From: Lysinibacillus sp. FSL W8-0992
GTDB lineage: Bacteria > Bacillota > Bacilli > Bacillales_A > Planococcaceae
DNA length: 64,000 nt
Assembly (NCBI RefSeq): GCF_038008685.1
Contig: NZ_JBBOZQ010000001.1
Span: 3,968,001-4,032,000, forward strand
Direction: 5' to 3'
Positions 33,099-40,008 of this stretch are shown here, piece after piece. Positions within the stretch are counted from its first letter, which is position 1. Every line of letters starts with the position of its first letter. The translations under genes and the position numbers were made by a program. The notes under the pieces were generated by a model. It had not been told where the DNA came from and made no database searches. It saw nothing but the letters and a program-made list of their open reading frames with translations.

Positions 33099-34061
33099 AT
33101 GAGTTTACAATTTAAAGAAATCCAAGAAGCTTACACACGTATTAAGAAGTATGTACCCACTACACCCTTAGAAGAATCTTATTATTTAGGGAATCAAAAT
33201 CAACGCTATTTCTTTAAACTTGAATCATTTCAAAGAGCAAAAAGTTTTAAAATTCGTGGTGCATTAAATAAAATGATGACTCTAACCACAGAAGAAAAAG
33301 AACGTGGTATTGGAACTATTTCTTCTGGAAATCACGGAAGCTCTGTTAGTTATGCAGCTTCAATCCTTGGTATCAAAAATGCAAAAGTTATTGTTCCTAA
33401 AAATACACCTCAAAGTAAAATAGATAAAATTAAATATTTTGGTGCTGATGTTATGCTGATGGGAAATAGTTATGATGAGGCACATGCTCTCGGAATGACT
33501 TATATAGAAGAAAATGGTCTTACATTTATAGATGCATATTATAGCGATCCCAAAATATATGCTGGTCAAGGAACAGTTGCTATAGAAATTTTAGAACAAA
33601 AGCCTGATATAGATACGATTGTTGTACCAATTGGTGGTGGTGGCTTGATAACAGGCATTGCAGTTGCCGCTAAATCAATTAAGCCAGATATACGTATTAT
33701 TGGTGTGCAAACAGAAGCATGCCCAGCAATGATAAATTCTTATAGAGATAAAACCTTTTACGAAGAATACCCAAGTGAAGAGTCAATCTGTGATGCTTTA
33801 ATTGGAGGTATAGGAAAGTTAAGTTATGAAATAGCGAAAGATTATGTTGATGAATTTCTTATGGTTTCAGAAGAGTCAATTGCCAAAGCTGTTAGTTTTA
33901 TGGCAAAGGAAGAAAAGTATATTGCAGAAGCTGCAAGTTCTACGACTGTAGCTGCAATAATGGAACACAGAGAAAAAATTGGTGGTCAAAATATAGCACT
34001 TGTTATATCAGGTGGAAATATTGATGGAAAACTCTTAACGTCTATTATGGCGAAGTATTAA
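33099..34061 (+). CDS. Threonine/serine/hydroxyaspartate dehydratase family protein
   Basis: A 320-residue fold-type II PLP enzyme. The PLP lysine is in FQRAKSFKIRGALNKM, the substrate-phosphate loop is TISSGNHGSSVSYAA (relatives have SSGNHAQG), the PLP phosphate loop is VPIGGGGLITGIA, and the C-terminus has LVISGGNIDGKLL. There is no ACT regulatory domain, so it is a catabolic or beta-hydroxyaspartate-type enzyme of TdcB/BhcB/EutB length. Its ribosome site AAAAGGAG lies in the 14-base gap after the OCD gene, so both are coexpressed. Confidence 0.88.
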   Translation: MSLQFKEIQEAYTRIKKYVPTTPLEESYYLGNQNQRYFFKLESFQRAKSFKIRGALNKMMTLTTEEKERGIGTISSGNHGSSVSYAASILGIKNAKVIVPKNTPQSKIDKIKYFGADVMLMGNSYDEAHALGMTYIEENGLTFIDAYYSDPKIYAGQGTVAIEILEQKPDIDTIVVPIGGGGLITGIAVAAKSIKPDIRIIGVQTEACPAMINSYRDKTFYEEYPSEESICDALIGGIGKLSYEIAKDYVDEFLMVSEESIAKAVSFMAKEEKYIAEAASSTTVAAIMEHREKIGGQNIALVISGGNIDGKLLTSIMAKY

Positions 34062-34257
34062 TAAATATAAAGAAACCTCTCCAGACAGGATATAAATTTT
34101 CACTGATTTAACTCGTTTGATTTTACTTTAAAAAAAGGAAAATATTAGATATTTTCTTTTGATTCAAGCTAGAAGGATACCAAGTATTATCATATTTTTA
34201 TTAAATAAAAATATAACGGATTTGGAAACATTCTATTTTCTAAATCTATAATATTAA

Positions 34258-34297
34258 AATGACACTAAACCAAATAAACTTTTGTGTTTAGTGTCGT
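34258..34297 (+). terminator. Hairpin after the dehydratase gene
   Basis: GACACTAAAC (34261-34270) pairs perfectly with GTTTAGTGTC (34285-34294), flanked by AAT and GTTTG. It is about 200 bases after the stop. Confidence 0.65.
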
Positions 34298-34669
34298 TTG
34301 ATCGTATAATTTTTCAGAAAATTCTATTAAGTTTAATCTTAATTTAAATACTAATTAACGACCATTACGGTTAATGGTCCCTACTTTGCAGCTGGCTTAA
34401 AAAAATAATCTTAAAAGAATAAAGGGCATTCCCTTAGTAAAAACAGGTACTGTCCCTTTATATCAATTTATTCTTTTTGTGCGATTTTGACATAAAACAT
34501 CGATAAAAACACTAGAGTTACTTGAAGAATAAAATTATTTGTAAATTCGCTTTTTTCTGACGGTGCCCTACTTTTGTCTTTCTAGATAATTTAAACTAAT
34601 TCGTTAGTTCATTAACTTCAACACACTAATATGTGTTTTACTTTCCTCAACAATCTGGCCCTATAACAG

Positions 34670-34698
34670 AAAAGACAACCACTTTTACATGGGTGTCT
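34670..34698 (-). terminator. Terminator after recombinase gene
   Basis: On the minus strand AAGACACCC pairs with GGTTGTCTT (one mismatch), followed by TTC, 22 bases after the recombinase stop. Confidence 0.55.
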
Positions 34699-34719
34699 TG
34701 AATTACTAAGGGTTTGATT

Positions 34720-35573
34720 TCAAAAGTATTTACTATAATAGTCTTGTCTTATTTTTCCGCTTAACTGAGCATATATCTTTGTAGTCTCACTCTTTTCATG
34801 CCCAAGTAAACTTTGGATAACATCTATTGGCGCACCGTTATTAATCATATGAGTTGCAAAGCTGTGTCGTAATTGATGCGGGTGTATACTCTTTTTTATT
34901 CCAGCCCGATTTGATACGCGCTTAATAATATATCTTAAATTATCAATGCTCATACGCCTTTTAGGCTTTCTGTCCGTAATAAACAAACAAGGAACTTCAT
35001 CCTCCCGTTCATCTAAATACCTTTTTAACCAAATGGAGCAGCGAGTATTAAAGTATACTTCTCTTTCTTTATCACCTTTCCCTTGTACAATGACGGAATT
35101 TGTTCGAAAATCAATATCATCACGATCTAATTTTACTACCTCCCCAATACGGCAGCCGGTTGAATACATAAACTCAAATAGCGCATTTTCCATCGTTGAT
35201 TGACAAGCTTCCCTTAGATGTTCGATCTCTAATTCCGAGAGAAACTTAGGAATTCTTTTACCTAATTTCGGCTCTTTCAATTTAGCAGCAGGATTTTTTA
35301 GAATATATCCCTCTTCATGTGACCATCTAAATAGTGATTTAACACAACGAATCCTATGCCCTAAACTGGATGGCTTTAAGTGTTCTCCTGACTGTATTAA
35401 GTAATCTTTTAATTTTTCTGTACTAAATCCGTTCATATCAATATCACCAAAAAATCGCAATAAAAGATTGTATTGAAAATAATATGTTTTTAATGTAAGT
35501 GTTGAATACCCCTCTATTTTTTTATCTTGTTGGTATTATTTCCACGCTTCGGATAATAACATTTATCTTTCAC
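34720..35573 (-). CDS. Tyrosine recombinase needing a frame change near its N-terminus
   Basis: An XerC/D-like tyrosine recombinase. Catalytic residues are visible: Arg in STGCRIGEVVKLDRDD, Lys in VQGKGDKEREVYF, HxxR in HPHQLRHSFATHM, His in LLGHEKSETTKIY with the nucleophile Tyr two residues later. The continuous frame begins only at TTG 35460, inside the SAM-like DNA-binding domain. A GTG at 35573, six bases after AGGAG, begins a frame that ends TAG directly after seven A (35523-35517). A -1 slip on A-AAA-AAA, or one extra A, joins it exactly to the recombinase frame and restores the N-terminus (EGYSTLTLKTYYFQYNLLLR). It is either programmed, or an indel. Confidence 0.75.
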
Positions 35574-35729
35574 TCCACTCTCCTACTAAGTTAAATCTAG
35601 TATTCTATATTCTATTATGTTCAGAGAGAGGCTGTTTCATACAGTGATTATTCAATAAGCTAATATATTGATAATTTCCAAAGCATTTTTAACCAGAAAA
35701 TAGAAAATGGGGCCTTCCCCTATTTCTAG

Positions 35730-35876
35730 GAAAGCGCAAGACACGCTACTGGCCTTGGACTCTCCATTGTAAAAATCCTTGTGGAGCAAATGAATGGGCA
35801 TGTATCTGCCGCCTATGTTAACAATAAGTTAACGATCGAATTGACGTTTCCTCTTAAGGATGTACATCCACAATAA
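35730..35876 (+). pseudogene. Sensor histidine kinase C-terminal relic
   Basis: One frame reads ESARHATGLGLSIVKILVEQ, then MNGHVSAAYVNNKLTIELTF and ends PLKDVHPQ with TAA at 35876. TGLGLSIVK is the G2 box of the HATPase domain and the rest is the normal end of a VanS/PhoR-like kinase. The frame is closed upstream by TAG at 35727, so only about 48 residues of the protein remain. The kinase terminator at 35901 is still present. Confidence 0.8.
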
Positions 35877-35900
35877 ACAGCTTAATATGTATGGCAAAGG

Positions 35901-35927
35901 CACGGCTCGATTTGAGTCGTGTTTTTA
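35901..35927 (+). terminator. Terminator after the kinase relic
   Basis: CACGGCTC pairs with GAGTCGTG (one mismatch) around GATTT, followed by TTTTTATT. Confidence 0.75.
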
Positions 35928-35953
35928 TTATCTTCTGTTACTATAGACAAACC

Positions 35954-35987
35954 AAAAATGCACAAACCCGTTAAGGCTTGTGCGTTT
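35954..35987. terminator. Bidirectional terminator-like hairpin
   Basis: GCACAAACC pairs with GGCTTGTGC (one mismatch) with an A-run on the left and GTTTT on the right. Confidence 0.6.
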
Positions 35988-36119
35988 TCATTTCATCAAT
36001 AAATGTTCATGCAACACTGACTAAATACGTACCAGGAGGGGCATATGATTGCCTCTCAAAGCATTGATACCACTGTTTTTTAATTTAGGTTGTGTAGGAA
36101 CTTTCATAAAAGATTGTTA

Positions 36120-36188
36120 TTCAATAATATGGCCCTTTAATAAAAACGAGCGCTGATTCTTGTTACAGAATCGCGCCCGATTGTTGAA
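36120..36188. repeat. Long palindromic repeat, copy at 36.1 kb
   Basis: It starts TTCAATAATATGGCCC and ends GCGCCCGATTGTTGAA, with the internal AACGAGCGCTGAT and TTGTTACAGAATC shared by all long copies. The ends are inverted repeats. Confidence 0.75.
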
Positions 36189-36321
36189 CAACGAATATAA
36201 AGCCTTTTTACCACATAGCCTCGATATTTAACTTTGATACGGTTCGCCGAGATGTGGCTAAGTGAGGTTTTTTACTTTAAATCTATTATTATGCATTTGC
36301 GAATTTTATATAGCCACAACT

Positions 36322-37506
36322 TCACTTTGACTCAACAAAACGAATACTATTGTGGTAGCTATCTACTACAAGAAGGGATCCTTCAGGTAATACTAAAATG
36401 TCCGTTGGGTAGTATAGTGGGCTTTCACTGCCGCTAGTTCCTCCGACAACGGTTGTTACTTTACCATTCGACAAGTAGCGAATGGCATGATTTAAAGTAT
36501 CTGTAATTAAAAGTCCACCGTCATTTGTAATCGCTAAACCTTTTGGAAAATTAAATTGAGCGGATAACGCTAAGCCATTTTTGTAATCTCCATCCGCATA
36601 CAAATTAGTAGATTTGGAAATTGTGCTACTTTTAGTAACGTTCCCAGCAACAGTTGAAACTGTATTAGAAGCAAAATCAATATACCGAATAAGCTGGTTC
36701 CCACTATCGCTTACATACAAGTTCCCTTTTTTGTCAATCACAAGGGCAGAGGGTTCATTAAATTTTGCGTCCACTAGTTTTCCATCTGCAAAATCTCCAG
36801 CTAATTCTATTTCTCCTTCTTCTATTTGTGCCACTCTATCGGAATAAGCATTTAACGTGCTAACTTTTCCATTTGTATCAATCTTTCGGATAACGTGGTT
36901 TAATGTATCCGCCACATACAACGTTCCATCCTTTGCAACTGCAACATCTTGAGGATTATTAAACCTCGCTTGCATGCCATCTTGATTGCCGATAAAACCA
37001 TCCCCTGCAACTGTTGCCACGTTACCATCTTTCGTAATCTTACGAATAACATTGTTGTTGGCATCAGCAATGAAAATCGTATCATTTTTATCTACTGCCA
37101 TTCCCATAGGATTGTTAAATACCGACATTTCTTTCTTGTCATCATGCCAGCCACCTAGAGGGTTACCATGCGTATCGGTATCAAATGTTATGCCCGCATA
37201 AGTAGAGACAACGTTACTTTTGATCATTCGTATTGTTTGATTTTTACTATCTGCAACTAAAATAGAACCGTCTGATAGTGAAACAATACTATTTGGCTTA
37301 CGGAATGAAGTAGCTTCTGCTTTGCCATTTGCACTACTATATTCCCCATTACCTGCAAAATTAGAGACAGAAACGCCATCCTTCAAATAAGCCGGCAAAA
37401 CTAATTCATCCTGCCTCGAACTACTTGCAAATACAGTAATTGATGAGAATAATAAAGCCGCCGTTATTGCGGGGGAAACAAATAATTTCATACACTTATT
37501 CTTCAC
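36322..37506 (-). CDS. Secreted NHL-repeat beta-propeller protein
   Basis: A 394-residue exported protein with a signal peptide (SPAITAALLFSSITVFASSS) and about six NHL repeats of roughly 50 residues. Repeats show the pattern FNNPMGMAVDKNDTIFIADA, FNNPQDVAVAKDGTLYVADT and FNEPSALVIDKKGNLYVSDS, each followed by NxxIRxI. NHL propellers bind proteins or glycans. GTG 37506 follows AAAGGGATATCTA. The FecR-like gene lies 19 bases upstream on the same strand, so the two are an operon. No anchor is visible, so it is probably released or bound to the partner protein. Confidence 0.85.
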   Translation of the reverse strand: MKNKCMKLFVSPAITAALLFSSITVFASSSRQDELVLPAYLKDGVSVSNFAGNGEYSSANGKAEATSFRKPNSIVSLSDGSILVADSKNQTIRMIKSNVVSTYAGITFDTDTHGNPLGGWHDDKKEMSVFNNPMGMAVDKNDTIFIADANNNVIRKITKDGNVATVAGDGFIGNQDGMQARFNNPQDVAVAKDGTLYVADTLNHVIRKIDTNGKVSTLNAYSDRVAQIEEGEIELAGDFADGKLVDAKFNEPSALVIDKKGNLYVSDSGNQLIRYIDFASNTVSTVAGNVTKSSTISKSTNLYADGDYKNGLALSAQFNFPKGLAITNDGGLLITDTLNHAIRYLSNGKVTTVVGGTSGSESPLYYPTDILVLPEGSLLVVDSYHNSIRFVESK

Positions 37507-37525
37507 TAGATATCCCTTTCTTTCA

Positions 37526-39481
37526 TCATGGAGTAGGAACTAAATCTTCTATAGGATTCTCTGTTTGAAAGTTGATCGTTTTATTGGCTAGAACATTCGA
37601 ACTTTCATCTAATGCTAAAATTTCTAGTATATAAGACTTTCCTGACTGTAACTCATCGTCAGTAAAATTATAGACATCCATTATTTCATCGTACGTTTTT
37701 ACTAATTCTCCGTTTAAGTAAACTTCATATATAGTAGCATTAACATAATGAGCCCAGTGTACTTTTATATAATTAGTACCAACACTTAATTCCTCTATAA
37801 CTAGTTCTGAAACGATAGGTATTTCAACTAGTCGCTCAACAGCATTTTTTATCGCTTCTGTTTTTTCTACTTTTTCACTATCATTTGTTTCATTCATAGC
37901 TAGTGCCGCTACTAATTTTCCCCAAGTATCTGGGGTATAGCGTATTGAATTTGTTGGGATGCTAGACTTGGCAATCATTAAATTATGGTCAATAACCGTT
38001 ATTAATCCAGCTACAGCTAATTTAATAGCTTCTGTTTTCTCTATTTTTTCACTGTTACTTGTCTCTCTCAGTCCTAATGCAAATACTATTCGGCTCCAAC
38101 TTTCCTCGGTATAACGCTCCGAAGATATGGGAACTGTTGCTTTTGCTTTTGCAAGATTAGTATCTATATCTGATGTAACTGGACCAGGGTTTTCACTTGG
38201 TTGTGATGGTGATGTCGGAACAGGAGCTTCTGCTTCTGCTTCTGCTTTTGATTTAGAATCTGATGCCGCTTCTTCTTGTTTCTTCTTTTCTAATTCCAAT
38301 GCTTTTAATCTTTCTTCTAATGCCTTTCTTTTTTCTTCATCCAGCTTTAGTTGTAGATTTTCTAGTGCTTTTTTTCGCGCAGCTTCTTCCACTGCTTTCT
38401 TCTGCTCTTCTTGCTTCCTAAGCTGTTCTTGTAGCTTATTTAAAATATCTTGGTTCTGTTGCTTTAATTGTTCTTGCTTTTGTTTTTCTTCCTCTTGTTT
38501 CTTCTTTCTTTCCTCTTCAAGCTTTTGAAGGAGTGCCATTTTTTCTTTTTCTGCATCCGTTAACTGTAGTGGTAGTGTTTTATCCAAATCGAGGTCAAAG
38601 TTTATATTGTATTGTTCCTTTAGTTTTTTTATTAATTTTTCAATTTCCTGTTGGCTTATTTTTTTCTGTTGAATAGCTTCATTTACTATATTACCGACAA
38701 GGTTTTGTAAGTTTTGGTTAAGTCGATTTATATCTTCTTTATTTAATTGTTGCCCCTGTTGAAGTTCTGCTATATATTGTTCATTCTCTTTATCTATGGC
38801 CGCTTTACTCCGAAGTATTGCTTCTATTAAAGTCGGGTCCATATTTCTTATAAGACTATCTAAATCAACGATATTCACATCTCCGCTATTATTTAATAAT
38901 TGTTGACTTGGAAACACAAAAGTACTATCTCCACTTCCCTGATTATTTGGGCTCACATTAACAATTCCTGATCCAACAAAAACTGAAGAATTACCTGTAT
39001 TTGGATCAACGCCTACAAAAAAGTTTGTCCCTTTCACATTCATTGTAGAAGAGGGCGTTCCTATTTCAAATTTATCTTTTGAATGTTTTAAAGGTGTTAC
39101 TTTTGCCCAAATGGAACCGTTCCACATTGTTAGCTTAGTACGTTTATTTTCTTTAGCTTCATCTAAATTAACTATAGAAAATTCCGTATTTTCACTAACA
39201 GTAATTTCATCATTCGTATCTGGAATAATTAATCTCAAACTAGCATACGGATTTGTTGAAATTCGATCTCCTTGTTGCAATGTCATGCCCTCATATGCCC
39301 GTATTAACTTAACACCAGCACTTTTTTGAATCATAACAGTTCCGCGGACTTCCTCAATTTTAATACTCCTATTGGATGCCGCTTCCGCATCAATAACGCA
39401 ATATTTAGATAAAATAACACACAACATGATGATAGGAATAAACAGAATAAATAGTTTTTTGCTATACGATTTTATTTGCAT
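37526..39481 (-). CDS. Exported FecR-domain protein with coiled coil, FIVAR-like repeats and FN3
   Basis: A 651-residue protein. A signal peptide ends near VIDAEAASNRS; a FecR domain follows (about 40-190, with VRGTVMIQKSAGVKLIRAYE and MNVKGTNFFVGVDPNTGNSS). Residues about 215-430 are a long charged coiled coil rich in K, E and Q. After a Pro/Ser linker come two repeats of FIVAR type (ISSERYTEESWSRIVFALGL and SIPTNSIRYTPDTWGKLVAA), then a fibronectin-III-like domain to the C-terminus. In Gram-positives FecR domains occur in surface proteins without an iron-sigma partner. AAGGAGGAAAGT precedes the ATG. Probable structural or adhesive role. Confidence 0.82.
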   Translation of the reverse strand: MQIKSYSKKLFILFIPIIMLCVILSKYCVIDAEAASNRSIKIEEVRGTVMIQKSAGVKLIRAYEGMTLQQGDRISTNPYASLRLIIPDTNDEITVSENTEFSIVNLDEAKENKRTKLTMWNGSIWAKVTPLKHSKDKFEIGTPSSTMNVKGTNFFVGVDPNTGNSSVFVGSGIVNVSPNNQGSGDSTFVFPSQQLLNNSGDVNIVDLDSLIRNMDPTLIEAILRSKAAIDKENEQYIAELQQGQQLNKEDINRLNQNLQNLVGNIVNEAIQQKKISQQEIEKLIKKLKEQYNINFDLDLDKTLPLQLTDAEKEKMALLQKLEEERKKKQEEEKQKQEQLKQQNQDILNKLQEQLRKQEEQKKAVEEAARKKALENLQLKLDEEKRKALEERLKALELEKKKQEEAASDSKSKAEAEAEAPVPTSPSQPSENPGPVTSDIDTNLAKAKATVPISSERYTEESWSRIVFALGLRETSNSEKIEKTEAIKLAVAGLITVIDHNLMIAKSSIPTNSIRYTPDTWGKLVAALAMNETNDSEKVEKTEAIKNAVERLVEIPIVSELVIEELSVGTNYIKVHWAHYVNATIYEVYLNGELVKTYDEIMDVYNFTDDELQSGKSYILEILALDESSNVLANKTINFQTENPIEDLVPTP

Positions 39482-40008
39482 ACTTTCCTCCTTAGAAATA
39501 ATTTTTACTAAATAAAATAGTTTTCCATTAATTTTAACTAATTTCTCCTAACTACAATACTAACAAATGTTAATGTTTGTTAAATAAATTTGATTAACAT
39601 AAAAGCATTTATATTGAAGTTTATATTTTAACTAAATTAAATAGCCCTACTAAAGACAAATTTCTATACTCATTCAATGCCCTAAATCGCTCTTGTAGAT
39701 TTACGAAGTATAATGGGCTTAAAAGAACCACTTAGAACACTAACGTTCTAGGTGGTCATATTAAATTAAATATTGAGTCCATTTCTGTTCCGGTTCGTGC
39801 AGTTTTATATAGTAGAAACCCACTCGTTTAGCACAAATACTGATTAAAACAAGTGGGTTTCGTTTTTGTTTGAGCATAATTTTTATAAAAGAGATTGATT
39901 AACACGCTTCGTTTTTGTAAAACTGCTTCTACAGGTAGGAATGTTCCCAATTAAAAACTACACATGTTGCGGCGTTATCCTTGCAAGCCATACATGTGTA
40001 GTTTCTAT
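39482..40008. other. Spacer with three hairpins
   Basis: Hairpins are ACCAC-T-TAGAAC with GTTCTA-G-GTGGT (39729-39757), GAAACCCACT with AGTGGGTTTC followed by GTTTTTG (39815-39867), and the SLH-gene terminator at 39951. The second is oriented as a plus-strand terminator although both flanking genes are on the minus strand. No coding frame. Confidence 0.6.
39951..40003 (-). terminator. Terminator after the SLH gene
   Basis: AACTACACATGT (39956-39967) pairs perfectly with ACATGTGTAGTT (39992-40003); the minus strand continues TTTAATTGGG. It begins within a few bases of the stop. Confidence 0.75.

Larger units (their letters stand above)
34062..34719. other. Gene-free spacer with hairpins
   Basis: It has a terminator at 34258-34297, a small palindrome ACCATTA-CGG-TTAATGGT near 34356-34375, an unmatched left end of the palindromic repeat at 34644-34663 (CAACAATCTGGCCCTATAA), and the recombinase terminator at 34670. 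No coding frame is supported. Confidence 0.55.
35574..36321. other. Spacer with kinase relic, terminators and repeat
   Basis: It carries a histidine-kinase 3' fragment (35730-35876), two terminators, and a long copy of the palindromic repeat (36120-36188). The rest is AT-rich without coding frames. Confidence 0.6.

Noticed and set aside
34356-34376. Palindrome ACCATTA-CGG-TTAATGGT as an attachment site for the recombinase
   Set aside because: It is a simple hairpin with no second copy seen in the window; no evidence of an integrated element bounded by it.
36195-36290. Plus-strand terminator at CCACAT...ATGTGG...GAGGTTTTTT
   Set aside because: The arms interleave and no plus-strand gene precedes it, so no clear terminator fold can be assigned.
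38127-38528. 133-codon plus-strand frame rich in Ser, Phe and Cys
   Set aside because: It is the antisense shadow of the Lys/Glu/Gln-rich coiled coil in the FecR protein.
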